Positions 17,738-26,611 of a DNA stretch of 64,000 nt are shown here, one piece after another. Position 1 is the stretch's first letter, and each line of letters starts with the position of its first letter. The stretch comes from Peteryoungia ipomoeae. GTDB lineage: Bacteria; Pseudomonadota; Alphaproteobacteria; Rhizobiales; Rhizobiaceae. The stretch spans positions 96,306-160,305 of the forward strand of contig NZ_STGV01000008.1 in NCBI RefSeq assembly GCF_004912165.1, in the 5' to 3' direction. A program made the translations under genes and the position numbers. Under the pieces are notes generated by a model, which worked only from the letters and a program-made list of their open reading frames with translations, was not told where the DNA came from and did no database searches.

Positions 17738-18739
17738 ATGCATGCCATCACCGTTCTCGACAAGGAAGCTCTGGCGGCATTTCGAGCGGAGCATCCGTGG
17801 CTTGATCTGCCGGAGCAGGTCGTCGAAATCACCATTCATTTCAGTGTGGATGGTGGTCCTCGGTCGATGGCCGCTGTTCAGGCGGCGCAAGACGGGGAAC
17901 GGTCTCCCTTTGACATTGATAGCCTCGGCGCGGAATGCATTCTGGCGCTCGTCGCCTATGCGCCGCATGGCGTCACCGTTCAGCCCGAGAATCCGAAGCT
18001 TGGCCCGATCTGGCGGATTCTGGAATCTCTGCCGCGCGTGACGAAATCCGCCGAGGTGGAGCGGGTCGAAGAAGAACGCCGCGCTCTGCTGGACGATGCC
18101 TTCAACCGGCTGCGAGACATAGCCCTCCAGCAGATTGAGGATAAGAAGACAAAAGCAGCGTCTCCCGCTGCGATCGGCCGATTGACAGAGATCGCGGCAG
18201 CCTTGCCAACGACGCTCAATGGCGTGGCCGATGAGCAGATGCCGGCCTGGGCACAGCTCGACCTTTGGGGAGTGGTGGCTGTTCTGCGCGACGAGCTGTC
18301 CTTCCCGGCCGACCAGGATTTAACGGCCCCTGAGGAGGAGCCTTTTTTCTCGCGCGATACGCTTGCCAAAGCGGCTGCCACAGCGATGTCCGGTCCCATC
18401 GTCCAGGCGATGTTCGACCTGTCTCCTTGTGCTCTTTCGCTCTCGACCCTTGGCGGAACGCAATCGCATTACATCAGGGTCAATCAGTCCTATCTCGATC
18501 TCGTCGGGCGTAGCTGGGATCAGCTTCGTGAGCACGAAATGTTATCGACCGGGGTGGTCTCGGCGGACGAAGCGCGGAGACGCAGACTGCACCTGCTCGA
18601 TACCGACGGTGGCTATGTGAGCGAGCCGGCGGAGATTTTCCACGCATCCGGACAGAAAATCCCTGTCAGCATTTCTGCCCGGCGCATTTCCATCGCCGGA
18701 CAGCTCTTCGATTTCGAGATCATCACCCCGCAACGCTGA
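17738..18739 (+). CDS. PAS-domain protein, unknown output
   Basis: This 333-residue soluble protein starts at an ATG preceded by GGAGGT with 7-base spacing. A longer frame to 17585 lacks a ribosome site. The N-terminal 220 residues show no family I recognise and include a charged helical stretch (about 105-150) that could be a coiled coil. The C-terminal 110 residues (from about 225) look like a PAS fold: SLSTLGGTQSHYIRVNQSYLDLVGRSWDQL, then a typical PAC-like end ISIAGQLFDFEII. No kinase, cyclase or DNA-binding output is attached, so it may act through a partner. It ends 2 bases before convergent glgX. Confidence 0.65.
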   Translation: MHAITVLDKEALAAFRAEHPWLDLPEQVVEITIHFSVDGGPRSMAAVQAAQDGERSPFDIDSLGAECILALVAYAPHGVTVQPENPKLGPIWRILESLPRVTKSAEVERVEEERRALLDDAFNRLRDIALQQIEDKKTKAASPAAIGRLTEIAAALPTTLNGVADEQMPAWAQLDLWGVVAVLRDELSFPADQDLTAPEEEPFFSRDTLAKAAATAMSGPIVQAMFDLSPCALSLSTLGGTQSHYIRVNQSYLDLVGRSWDQLREHEMLSTGVVSADEARRRRLHLLDTDGGYVSEPAEIFHASGQKIPVSISARRISIAGQLFDFEIITPQR

Positions 18740-18741
18740 TC

Positions 18742-20823
18742 TCAGACGGCGCGTCGGAAAAGCGCCAGCGAACGCGCTTGCATCGCGAAGGGCTGGCCTT
18801 CCGCCATTGTTTCCCCGGTCCGTTCGACGTCCGTTGTCGTCAGCTCCAGGTGCCAGTCGCCCGCGCCCGTGCTCGGCAGGACAAAATCAATGTCGGTGTC
18901 CACCGGGTTAAACAGCAGCATGAGCTCAGACCAGACGTCCTGAACGTCGGCGAGATCCGATCGTTGCAGCCTGAGGGCCAGGGGGTTGCCGTCCAGCCAA
19001 TGCTCCGGTTCCTGAACGCCGCCATGCAGATTGTACCAGTCGATGACCATTCCATCGCGCCAGTTTTCACGCCGCAAAAGTGGCTGCTGTTTGCGCAGCG
19101 CAATCAGGCGCGCGGTAAACTGGCGGAGGTCGTCACAGGTCTTCGGAAGGTTTTCCCAATGAAGCCAACTGATCTCGCTGTCCTGGCAATACCCGTTGTT
19201 GTTGCCCATCTGTGACCGGCCGAACTCGTCGCCGGCAAGAATCATCGGCGTTCCGTGCGAAAAGAGCAGCGTTGCAAGGAAGTTTCGCTTCTGGCGTTCG
19301 CGGAGCGCATTGATGCCTTCATCGTCCGTCGGACCCTCGTGGCCATAATTGTGGCTGCGGTTGTGGTCGTGCCCGTCGTTATTGTCTTCGCCATTCGCCT
19401 CGTTGTGTTTCTGGTCGTAGCTGACAAGGTCGTTCAGCGTGAAGCCGTCATGGGCGGTGATGAAATTCACGCTGGCCCAGGGGCGGCGTCCACGCTGATC
19501 GTAGATATCGCCCGAACCCAGGAGCCGCGCCGCAAAGTCGGGAGCGCAGTTATCGCCGTTCAGCCAGTATTCTCGCGTGGAGTCGCGGTACTTGTCATTC
19601 CATTCGGCCCAACCGGGCGGGAAACCGCCGACCTGATAGCCGCCAGGGCCGATATCCCAGGGTTCGCCTATCAGTTTAACCTTTGACAGAACGGGATCCT
19701 GCGTCACGGCGTCAAAGAATCCGCCTCTCTGGTCGAAGCCGTCCGGTTCCCGACCCAGGATGGTTCCCAGATCAAAGCGGAAGCCATCGACGTGCATTTC
19801 CTCGGCCCAGTACCGCAAGCTGTCCATGACCATTTGCAGGACGCGGGGATGAGAGGTGTTCACGGTGTTTCCCGTGCCGGTATCGTTGATGTAGTAGCGA
19901 TGATCATCCGGCAGGGTGCGATAGTACGAAAAGTTATCGATCCCCTTGAACGACAGGGTTGGCCCGAGTTCATTGCCTTCAGCGGTGTGATTGTACACGA
20001 CGTCGAGAATGACCTCGATGCCGGCATCATGGAAGGCGCGGACCATGTCGCGGAAGCCGGCAAGCCCCATTGGGCCGTAATAGCGCGCGGCGGGCGCAAA
20101 GAAGCCGATCGTGTTGTAACCCCAATAGTTGTGGAGCCCCTTGTCCAGCAGATGGCTGTCATCCGGGAAGGCGTGGATCGGCAGAAGTTCAATCGAGGTA
20201 ATGCCCAGGCTCTTGATATAGTCCACGGCCGCCTTGTGGCCCAAACCTTCGAAGGTGCCGCGCAGGTCCTCCGGGATCGCGGGATGAAGCTTGGTAAAGC
20301 CCTTTACATGGGTCTCGTAGACGATCGCATCAGCCCATTTGATACCCGCAAAACCGTTGCTTTCGCGGTTTGCCCTGGCATCCACCACACGTGCCTTCGG
20401 TGAAACCGGTGCGCTATCCAGATCGTTGAAGGTGAGGTCCTTGTCGTCGCTATCGATGTCGTAGCCGAAATGGGCCTTTGACCATTGGAAATCGCCGTGA
20501 ATTTCTCGTGCGTAAGGGTCGAGAAGGAGCTTGTTGGCGTTGAATCGGTGACCATTGCCAGGGTCATACGGACCATGCACGCGGTAGCCGTAGAGTTGGC
20601 CAGGACCGACGCCAGGCAGATAGCCGTGCCAGACCTCGTTGGTGAATTCCGGCAGCGTGATGCGGGCGGTTTCAATTTTGCCTGTGTCGTCGAACAGGCA
20701 TAGTTCGACCCGTTCCGCATGTGCTGAGAACAATGCGAAATTCGTGCCCTCGCCATCATATGTGGCGCCGAGGGTCTGCCAATGCCCCGTCTCAATTGAA
20801 TGAAGCTTGCGTTTCGCGTCCAT
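18742..20823 (-). CDS. glgX: Glycogen debranching enzyme GlgX
   Basis: A 693-residue isoamylase-type GH13 protein with an N-terminal CBM48-like domain (about 10-110), a catalytic barrel and a C-terminal beta domain. Conserved regions are visible: the first Asp/His region DVVYNHT, the nucleophile region DGFRFDLGT, the acid/base region KLIGEPWDIG and the last region FITAHDGF. The NGEDNNDGHDHNRSHNYG loop is typical of GlgX. It would cut alpha-1,6 branches from phosphorylase-limited glycogen. No other glycogen gene is adjacent, so it stands outside the usual glg cluster. On the minus strand GGAAC at 20884-20888 lies 16 bases before CGCTT, a near miss to an EcfG promoter. Confidence 0.92.
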   Translation of the reverse strand: MDAKRKLHSIETGHWQTLGATYDGEGTNFALFSAHAERVELCLFDDTGKIETARITLPEFTNEVWHGYLPGVGPGQLYGYRVHGPYDPGNGHRFNANKLLLDPYAREIHGDFQWSKAHFGYDIDSDDKDLTFNDLDSAPVSPKARVVDARANRESNGFAGIKWADAIVYETHVKGFTKLHPAIPEDLRGTFEGLGHKAAVDYIKSLGITSIELLPIHAFPDDSHLLDKGLHNYWGYNTIGFFAPAARYYGPMGLAGFRDMVRAFHDAGIEVILDVVYNHTAEGNELGPTLSFKGIDNFSYYRTLPDDHRYYINDTGTGNTVNTSHPRVLQMVMDSLRYWAEEMHVDGFRFDLGTILGREPDGFDQRGGFFDAVTQDPVLSKVKLIGEPWDIGPGGYQVGGFPPGWAEWNDKYRDSTREYWLNGDNCAPDFAARLLGSGDIYDQRGRRPWASVNFITAHDGFTLNDLVSYDQKHNEANGEDNNDGHDHNRSHNYGHEGPTDDEGINALRERQKRNFLATLLFSHGTPMILAGDEFGRSQMGNNNGYCQDSEISWLHWENLPKTCDDLRQFTARLIALRKQQPLLRRENWRDGMVIDWYNLHGGVQEPEHWLDGNPLALRLQRSDLADVQDVWSELMLLFNPVDTDIDFVLPSTGAGDWHLELTTTDVERTGETMAEGQPFAMQARSLALFRRAV

Positions 20824-20960
20824 GGAGGCCTCGATGTGTGGGGGTTAACTTGCGCTCAGAAAGCGTATGGCCATGCCGTTTGTTCCACCGCTCTACCGGA
20901 ACTTTCCGAAGGGGACGTCGGTTGTTCTGGCAATAGCCAACACAAGCTAGGAGGCCCGTT

Positions 20961-21152
20961 ATGCCCGCACGTTCGAAGGCGCAACAAAAGGCGGCAGGCG
21001 CCGCCCTTTCAGCCAAGCGCGGAGAGACTGCGAAATCCAAGCTCAAAGGTGCATCCCGCGATATGGGTGAAAGCATGACCGAGAAGGAACTCGAGGAACT
21101 GGCGTCGACCAAGCGAACGGGAAAACCCGAGCATGCGGGAGACAAGCGATGA
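20961..21152 (+). CDS. DUF3008 small basic protein
   Basis: This 63-residue charged protein begins MPARSKAQQKAAGAALSAKR and contains KGASRDMGESMTEKELEELAST, the near-invariant DUF3008 pattern. It is preceded by AGGAGG (20948-20953). The last codons overlap the start of the SDR gene by four bases (ATGA), so the two are coupled. Family function is unknown; members are often found with stress genes. GGAAC at 20898-20902 lies 17 bases before GGTT, one mismatch from the EcfG general-stress consensus, so stress control is plausible but not established. Confidence 0.85.
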   Translation: MPARSKAQQKAAGAALSAKRGETAKSKLKGASRDMGESMTEKELEELASTKRTGKPEHAGDKR

Positions 21153-21937
21153 GCGTGGCCAAGGTTTCTCGATCCGGGGCGCTCGTAACTGGTGCGGGTT
21201 CAGGAATTGGGCGTGCTGCGGCAGTGAGACTTGCTGCCGATGGATTGTTCGTCGGACTGTTGGGTCGCACTGAAAATGAGTTGGAAGACGCTCTTGCCGA
21301 GATCCGCGCCAGCGGTGGCGACGGCATGATCCTGACGGCCGATGTGAGCCGCGAGGATGAGATGCGATCAGCCCTGGGGCGCTTTGCCACTTCGGTGGAC
21401 CAGATCAAGGTCCTTGTTGTGAACGCCGGAATTAATGGGACGTGGGCGCCGATCGATGAACTCATGCCTGATGAATTTGATCAGACGGTCTCCATTAACC
21501 TCAGGGGCACCTATCTGACGCTTCACTATGGTGTCCCGCACATGAAGCAGTCCGGCGGTTCTATCGTGGTCGTTTCTTCGATCAACGGGACTCGGACGTT
21601 CACATCGCCTGGCGCTTCGGCCTATTCCGCGACAAAGGCGGCGCAGTTGGCCATGGTGCAGCAATTGGCGGTGGAACTGGGAAAGCACAAGATCAGGATC
21701 AATGCCGTCTGTCCCGGGGCGATCTCGACGAACATCGATGACAACACCGAAATCCGTAGCCGTGCCGAAGCGCAGGAGCCCGTTCAGTTTCCGGACGGCG
21801 ATATCCCGTTGACCGATGGCAATCCGGGCAGAACCGAAGATATTGCCGCAGCGATAGCCTTTCTCGCGTCTGACCATGGGGCGCATATCACGGGTACGCC
21901 GATCTGGATCGATGGTGGCCAAAGCCTGTTGCGCTGA
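21149..21937 (+). CDS. SDR-family oxidoreductase
   Basis: A 262-residue classical short-chain dehydrogenase. It shows the NAD(P)-binding motif TGAGSGIG near residue 14, NAG near 91, the catalytic Ser in VVSSINGTR and the YSATK active-site pair (about 158-162), plus the conserved PG after INAVC. The fold predicts a cytosolic NAD(P)-dependent alcohol/ketone oxidoreductase. Translation is coupled to the DUF3008 gene by a 4-base overlap, with ribosome site GGGAG just inside that gene. The substrate cannot be told from sequence. Pairing with a small stress-type protein hints at a stress-related role, which is inference. Confidence 0.88.
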   Translation: MSVAKVSRSGALVTGAGSGIGRAAAVRLAADGLFVGLLGRTENELEDALAEIRASGGDGMILTADVSREDEMRSALGRFATSVDQIKVLVVNAGINGTWAPIDELMPDEFDQTVSINLRGTYLTLHYGVPHMKQSGGSIVVVSSINGTRTFTSPGASAYSATKAAQLAMVQQLAVELGKHKIRINAVCPGAISTNIDDNTEIRSRAEAQEPVQFPDGDIPLTDGNPGRTEDIAAAIAFLASDHGAHITGTPIWIDGGQSLLR

Positions 21938-22098
21938 CCTTTAACGCACTCCCCTAGGGTTCCACTATCGCCAACCTGCCGCCGGCCGAGCAGGATTGCC
22001 GAGACACGAGACATATGAGGGAGGCTGCGACACTGCGGTTGAACACGATCTGCGCCGTCGACCAACTTCGGAGCCAGCAAACTGCAATCCCATTGCAG

Positions 22099-22129
22099 AA
22101 GGAGCACCGGATGCTATCCGGCGCTCCTT
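22099..22129. terminator. Weak hairpin terminator candidate
   Basis: A 13-bp stem with one mismatch (22099-22111 with 22117-22129) lies between the convergent SDR and stress-type genes. It lacks a clear T-run on either side, so it is a weak call. Confidence 0.35.
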
Positions 22130-22162
22130 CCACTCTATGGCATCAGGCATTTGTAGTTGGGC

Positions 22163-22534
22163 TCAGTGAGCGCGCTCAGTCGCGGTCGTCGACGTGTAGG
22201 TCGAAGAAACGGGGTCGCTGGCGGGAAAGGTGTCTTCCAGGCCTTCTTCAAGGTCGCTCGGCTGCTTCGCCTTTTCCGATTGTTCCTGTCTCAGGCTCTC
22301 CACTGCATCGGTGGGGCTGTCCGGGCCCCCGGTCTCGCCCTCAACCTTCGCGCCGAAGTTGGCCGCCTGAAGCAGCATAACCTGCGCCTTGGACAGGGTG
22401 TCCTCGGTGCCGAGGTCCTGATCCGAACTCTTCATGGATACGACAATCCGTTCGCCGCCATCTCCACGAAACTCCACTTGCGTCATGTCGCCGGGCTTGG
22501 AGGAGGGGCTCACTTCGGTTGAAATGATCTGCAT
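22163..22534 (-). CDS. Stress-type hypothetical protein with EcfG promoter
   Basis: This 123-residue, acidic, hydrophilic protein has no membrane segment. It ends with LEEGLEDTFPASDPVSSTY, a tail motif seen in several rhizobial proteins of unknown function. The ATG is preceded by GGGAG with good spacing. A perfect EcfG promoter lies 31-55 bases upstream of the start, so it is very probably part of the general stress regulon. The first 40 residues look like a small beta domain (TQVEFRGDGGERIVVSMKSSD). No enzymatic motif is visible and no molecular function can be assigned. Confidence 0.75.
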   Translation of the reverse strand: MQIISTEVSPSSKPGDMTQVEFRGDGGERIVVSMKSSDQDLGTEDTLSKAQVMLLQAANFGAKVEGETGGPDSPTDAVESLRQEQSEKAKQPSDLEEGLEDTFPASDPVSSTYTSTTATERAH

Positions 22535-22564
22535 GGTGATCTCCCACTGTAAAGGTCGCGGGTC

Positions 22565-22589
22565 AACGCATGCATCTGCCTATTGTTCC
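22565..22589 (-). promoter_or_regulatory. EcfG general-stress promoter
   Basis: On the minus strand GGAAC (22589-22585) is followed by exactly 16 bases and CGTT (22568-22565). This matches the alphaproteobacterial EcfG consensus GGAAC-N16/17-CGTT without mismatch. It points into the stress-type gene whose start lies 30 bases downstream. Confidence 0.7.
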
Positions 22590-22747
22590 ATCGGGTTTGC
22601 GTGTGACGTTTGGGGCTCAGCAACCATCGGGACGCAAAAGAAAAAAGGAATATTATGTTAAGATATTGTTTACCATGATATTTTCAATTTTAACTATGGT
22701 CGAACCAATCTTGCCCGACTGCGTTGATGGCTCAAAGGAGTTTCATC

Positions 22748-23137
22748 ATGCAAACATCAAAGCCCTTGGCCATCGATACAATCCTTATCGTCGAGGACGA
22801 CCCTTTCATCGCGATGGATGCAGTTGACGCTGCAATGCATGCCGGTGTGAACGTGGTGACGGCAGAAAGTGTTTGCGAGGCTCTCGCGCTCATCGAGCGA
22901 GAGCATGTTTCCGCTGCCATTCTCGACTTTCAAGTGAGCGATGGCGTCATTACGCCTGTCGTCCAGAAACTGCGCCGAAGCGGCATACCCTTTCGGGTCG
23001 TCTCCGGATCACCGCTCAGAGAGCTGGCCGAAAACGGCATACCGGAGAACATCTGCACCGCAAAACCTGCGGACTACAGTCGCGTGGTTGCTGCCTTGTC
23101 GGCTGGCGGCAATGGCGTTGGTGAGTTCCGCCACTAA
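22748..23137 (+). CDS. Single-domain response regulator
   Basis: The product is 129 residues, a receiver domain alone. It has the acidic pair Asp17/Asp18 in IVEDDPF, the phospho-acceptor Asp60 in AILDFQ, a Ser in the switch position (VVSGSP) and Lys106 in CTAKPA. With no output domain it would act by protein-protein contact or as a phosphate sink. AAAGGAG precedes the ATG by 7 bases. The upstream 100 bases are unusually AT-rich for this genome (22640-22720) and probably hold its promoter. No histidine kinase is in the window. Its stop codon overlaps convergent ribE. Confidence 0.88.
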   Translation: MQTSKPLAIDTILIVEDDPFIAMDAVDAAMHAGVNVVTAESVCEALALIEREHVSAAILDFQVSDGVITPVVQKLRRSGIPFRVVSGSPLRELAENGIPENICTAKPADYSRVVAALSAGGNGVGEFRH

Positions 23138-23757
23138 GCGCTTCTTCTCCCCATCACGCGCTCAAGCGTGCGTTCCACGACATCCACCATGACCATCGTC
23201 TGGTGGTCGACCTCGATATTCAGCCTGTCGCCAACGTGGTAGTCCGGGAACGTTGTCTGGCGCAGCGTTTCGGGAATGAGGTTGATGGTAAACTCGTCGC
23301 CATCGGCTTCGGCTACGGTAAGGCTTGCGCCGTTGACGGCGAGATAGCCTCGCTTGAACACATATTTTGCCCAGTCCGCCGGAACCTTGAAGCGGATATG
23401 TGCGCCTGGCATCGAGAACTTTGCGCCGACAAGTTCTGCGGTCGTGGCGATATGCCCCGCGATGTTATGACCGCCGTTTTCCTCGTTCGGCTTGGCGGAA
23501 CGTTCGATGTTGACCCGCCCATCTCTGGCGCGGCTATCGAGATTCGTTCTCTCCAAGGTGGCGTCCATTGCATCGAATGTCACGGAACAGCCGTCAATGG
23601 AGGTTACCGATAGACAAACGCCTTCAACCGATACGCTTGCGCCGATTTTCAGATCGACCATCAAGCTCTCGGGCATGAGGACGGTGAAGGTGGTATAGCC
23701 GTCATGGCGCTTGATGTCGGAGATCGGCGCAACGGCCTGGACGATGCCGGTATACAT
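23134..23757 (-). CDS. ribE: Riboflavin synthase, alpha subunit
   Basis: A 207-residue protein made of two lumazine-binding repeats: the first starts at MYTGIVQ, the second near NGGHNIAGHIATTAEL. It catalyses dismutation of two 6,7-dimethyl-8-ribityllumazine molecules to riboflavin, the last step of the pathway. The start at 23757 is the family N-terminus; the frame extends to 23877 but those residues are not family-like. No other rib gene and no FMN riboswitch is visible beside it. Convergent with the response-regulator gene, with a few bases of overlap at the ends. The enzyme has E. coli symbol ribC; ribE is used in many other bacteria. Confidence 0.93.
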   Translation of the reverse strand: MYTGIVQAVAPISDIKRHDGYTTFTVLMPESLMVDLKIGASVSVEGVCLSVTSIDGCSVTFDAMDATLERTNLDSRARDGRVNIERSAKPNEENGGHNIAGHIATTAELVGAKFSMPGAHIRFKVPADWAKYVFKRGYLAVNGASLTVAEADGDEFTINLIPETLRQTTFPDYHVGDRLNIEVDHQTMVMVDVVERTLERVMGRRSA

Positions 23758-23954
23758 GAAAGCCCTTTCTTTCCAGAATGAGCGGAACCTAGTGATTGTT
23801 TGGCGAAACGCAATGCCGGTGACAGACCGTATCCCGCCCACTGCGGCAAAAGGGGCACTGTTCCACTTGCGGCTCACGGCGTTACCGTGATCTGCATTGC
23901 CATCAACGAGCTTACCCAGACTAAGATTTTCACTTTGTATACGGAGTGCTGTTC

Positions 23955-24893
23955 ATGGAAAAAATCCTCTGCATTGCATTGAATCCTGCGATCGATATCT
24001 CAAGCGTCGCGGATGTTGTGCGGCATACCCACAAGACACGGACGCATGATCAGCAGCAGTTTCCGGGCGGAGGCGGAATCAATGTTGCGCGCGTGCTGTG
24101 CGAATTGGGCGCGACCGGCGACTGCGAGCTGATGTTCCTTTCCGGCGGTGCGACAGGCGACCTGCTGCAAGCCATGTTGCGCGCATTTCCCGTCGTGCAG
24201 CGACCGTTTCCGATCCATGATCCGGTCCGCGTTGCATTTGCGGTGCGTGAGGAGACGTCGCAACTTGAGTATCGCTTCGTTCCGGAGGGACCACTCGTCA
24301 CGGATGTCGAATTGCAGCCTCTGCTGGAGGCTGTGGCTGAAACCGATGCAGCTTATGTCGTCGCAAGCGGAAGCCTTCCCCGTGGCGTGCCCGATGATAC
24401 CTATGTCAAGATCGCGAAGATGGCGCATCAACGGCGCGCGCGCTTTGTGCTCGATACATCAGGGCCGGCGCTGACGGCCTGCCTCAGTCACGCCCAGGCC
24501 TTTCTCGTCAAGCCGAGCCTTGGGGAATTCGAGAGCTTTGTTGGTCGCAAGCTTCAGCATGACGAGGTCGGGCCCGTCGCGCAGGAGTTCGTCAGAAAGG
24601 GATGCGCGCAGCATATCGCGGTAACGCTTGGCTCGGACGGTGCCGTGCTTGCCTCGGGCGATCATGTCCTTCGAGTTCCGGCCATCGACGTTCCCGTGAA
24701 GTCGGCAACAGGTGCCGGTGACAGCTTTGTAGCCGGGATGGTCTGGTCTTTGGCGCAGGGAAGTACCGTCGCAGAGGCGTTTCGTCTTGGCCAGGCAGCA
24801 GGTGCTGCAACCGTCATGACCGCTGGAACCGAGCTTTGCCATCGCAAAGACGTTCTTGCTTTGCTGGAAGGGGAGCGTTCGGGCGCAAGCTGA
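23955..24893 (+). CDS. pfkB: PfkB-family phosphosugar kinase
   Basis: This 312-residue ribokinase-fold kinase has the N-terminal sugar-binding motif GGGGINVARVL near residue 39, characteristic of PfkB/6-phosphofructokinase II and tagatose-6-phosphate kinases. The C-terminal ATP/anion-hole motif is ATGAGDSFVAG with the catalytic Asp near residue 255. It would phosphorylate a hexose phosphate at C1 or C6. The ATG at 23955 has GGAG 8 bases upstream; an in-frame start 9 bases earlier is less well placed. No sugar transporter or aldolase neighbours it, so the exact substrate (fructose-6-P, fructose-1-P or tagatose-6-P) stays open. Confidence 0.82.
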   Translation: MEKILCIALNPAIDISSVADVVRHTHKTRTHDQQQFPGGGGINVARVLCELGATGDCELMFLSGGATGDLLQAMLRAFPVVQRPFPIHDPVRVAFAVREETSQLEYRFVPEGPLVTDVELQPLLEAVAETDAAYVVASGSLPRGVPDDTYVKIAKMAHQRRARFVLDTSGPALTACLSHAQAFLVKPSLGEFESFVGRKLQHDEVGPVAQEFVRKGCAQHIAVTLGSDGAVLASGDHVLRVPAIDVPVKSATGAGDSFVAGMVWSLAQGSTVAEAFRLGQAAGAATVMTAGTELCHRKDVLALLEGERSGAS

Positions 24894-24977
24894 TCCTGCG
24901 AGGCAAAAATGCTTCTGCAAAGACTCCTGTTTTCTCTCAATATTACTTGTCACTCCCGCTCAAGTTTAATATGGGAG

Positions 24978-25006
24978 TTGCATTGTCGGGCTTGTCGGCA
25001 ATGCAA
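24978..25006. promoter_or_regulatory. Inverted repeat upstream of exbB
   Basis: TTGCATTG and CAATGCAA form perfect 8-base arms, extendable to 11 pairs with one G-T, around a 7-base loop, 29 bases before the exbB start. It could be an operator for an iron or other regulator or a hairpin in the mRNA leader. No Irr, Fur or RirA consensus is obvious within it. Confidence 0.4.
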
Positions 25007-25035
25007 TTTCAGCACGAGTTTACAGGGAGCTCCCA

Positions 25036-26127
25036 ATGTCGCTCATCCATTCGGGACCTTCATTGCGGTTTGTCGCAGTGGCTTTGTTTTGCCTTTCCAT
25101 GGTGACCCGGGTAGAGGCGCAGGCGCCCGTCGAGACGCCCACGCAGTCCGCTCCGACAGCGCCCGCCAGTGGACAGGCGGTTGCGCCTCAGTTGCCTTCT
25201 GATCCTGCTCGTCCAACTGCGGTCGAGCCCGTGGAAGCGCCGGCATCGGTACCCGCTCAAACTGCGGCACCCGTTGAAACTCCAGTGGCGCCGCCCGCTG
25301 TACCCGCGCCGGCTGCACCGCCCGCGGCACCATCCGCGCCGGCTGCAATGGACGTATCGCCGGCTACCGGCGCCGGCGTTCAGGCCGCTGAAGAAGATGC
25401 CGCCTTGCCGCATGATTTGTCCCCCGAGGGCATGTTCATGGCGGCGGACTGGGTGGTGAAAGCCGTCATGCTGTCGCTGGCCTTTGCATCTCTGGTCACA
25501 TGGACAGTGTGGGTGGCAAAATCGCTGCAGCTGTTCGGCGCGAAGATCCGCGCCAACAAGGCCTTGAAGGCGATCAGCAAATCTCGCCATCTGGCTGATG
25601 CCTTGGCTGTCCTCGAGACGCGTCAGGGTGTCGTGGCAAGCATGGTACGCGCCGCGCAGCATGAAATGCAGTCTTCGGACGGCGCCATAGACCTCGCAGG
25701 GGGCGAGGGCGTCAAGGAGCGAGTGGCGTCGGCGCTCGCTCGTATCGAGGCGCGCGCGGGACGTCAGATGTCCAAAGGCACAGGCGTGCTGGCCAGCATC
25801 GGCTCGACGGCGCCCTTTGTCGGTCTGTTCGGTACTGTCTGGGGCATCATGAATTCCTTCATCGGTATCGCCGAGACACAGACCACCAATCTGGCCGTCG
25901 TCGCGCCTGGGATTGCAGAAGCGTTGCTTGCCACCGCCATCGGCCTCGTGGCCGCGATTCCGGCTGTCATCATCTACAACGTCTTTGCCCGTTCAGTGAC
26001 AGGCTACCGACAGTTGCTGGCGGATGCCGCTGCCGGGATCGAGCGGTTGGTCAGCCGAGACCTCGACTATCGCAGAAGCGCCCTTGTCGCTGCACGCGAC
26101 AAGGATCACAGACACGCGGCGGAGTAA
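25036..26127 (+). CDS. exbB: ExbB-like proton-channel subunit with long N-terminal extension
   Basis: The protein has 363 residues. An N-terminal signal-like helix (about 10-29) is followed by a roughly 100-residue Pro/Ala/Val-rich linker. The MotA/TolQ/ExbB domain then has three membrane spans (about 140-165, 255-280 and 290-320), with the conserved [19 protein letters not shown] and [19 protein letters not shown]. With ExbD it forms the proton-driven motor that energises TonB. It is first in an exbB-exbD-tonB operon with very short or negative gaps. The periplasmic Pro-rich extension is typical of alphaproteobacterial ExbB proteins and absent from E. coli ExbB. Its likely role is powering TonB-dependent uptake of iron chelates. 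Confidence 0.92.
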   Translation: MSLIHSGPSLRFVAVALFCLSMVTRVEAQAPVETPTQSAPTAPASGQAVAPQLPSDPARPTAVEPVEAPASVPAQTAAPVETPVAPPAVPAPAAPPAAPSAPAAMDVSPATGAGVQAAEEDAALPHDLSPEGMFMAADWVVKAVMLSLAFASLVTWTVWVAKSLQLFGAKIRANKALKAISKSRHLADALAVLETRQGVVASMVRAAQHEMQSSDGAIDLAGGEGVKERVASALARIEARAGRQMSKGTGVLASIGSTAPFVGLFGTVWGIMNSFIGIAETQTTNLAVVAPGIAEALLATAIGLVAAIPAVIIYNVFARSVTGYRQLLADAAAGIERLVSRDLDYRRSALVAARDKDHRHAAE

Positions 26128-26131
26128 GATC

Positions 26132-26611
26132 ATGGCGGGCGGCATTCGCGACAACGGGTCCGGCGACGACCTTTCTGAAAACCATGAGATCAACGTCACG
26201 CCCTTTATTGACGTCATGTTGGTGCTGCTGATCATTTTCATGGTCGCAGCACCGCTCTCTACGGTCGATGTCAATATCGACCTGCCGGCATCGACAGCGC
26301 AGCCGGCAAAACGGCCCGACGAGCCTGTCTATGTTTCCGTGAAGCAGGACATGTCGCTTGCGCTTGGCAATGACAGCGTAACGCGGGAAGCGCTTGGCGC
26401 TTCGCTCGATCAGCTGACATCCGGCGACAAGGAGACGCGGATCTTCCTGCGGGCAGACAAGGCCGTGGACTACGGAAGTTTCATGGAAGTCATGAATGTC
26501 CTTCGCGATGCAGGATATCTGAAGATCGCGCTGGTCGGTCTGGAGCAGGTGCCGATGCCGCAGTCCGCAGCCGAGCCCGGCTCGCAGCCGCTGCCGGAGC
26601 CTAGCCCATGA
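26132..26611 (+). CDS. exbD: ExbD-like subunit of TonB motor
   Basis: A 159-residue protein with a cytosolic N-terminus, one membrane span (about 24-44) carrying the essential aspartate (Asp27 in NVTPFIDVMLVLL), and a periplasmic domain. This is the proton-conducting partner of ExbB. The ATG at 26132 lies 4 bases after the exbB stop with ribosome site GGAG; a longer frame starting inside exbB is rejected. The C-terminus has an extra Pro/Ser-rich tail (EPGSQPLPEPSP) beyond the usual fold. Its end overlaps the tonB start by 4 bases (ATGA). Confidence 0.93.
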   Translation: MAGGIRDNGSGDDLSENHEINVTPFIDVMLVLLIIFMVAAPLSTVDVNIDLPASTAQPAKRPDEPVYVSVKQDMSLALGNDSVTREALGASLDQLTSGDKETRIFLRADKAVDYGSFMEVMNVLRDAGYLKIALVGLEQVPMPQSAAEPGSQPLPEPSP

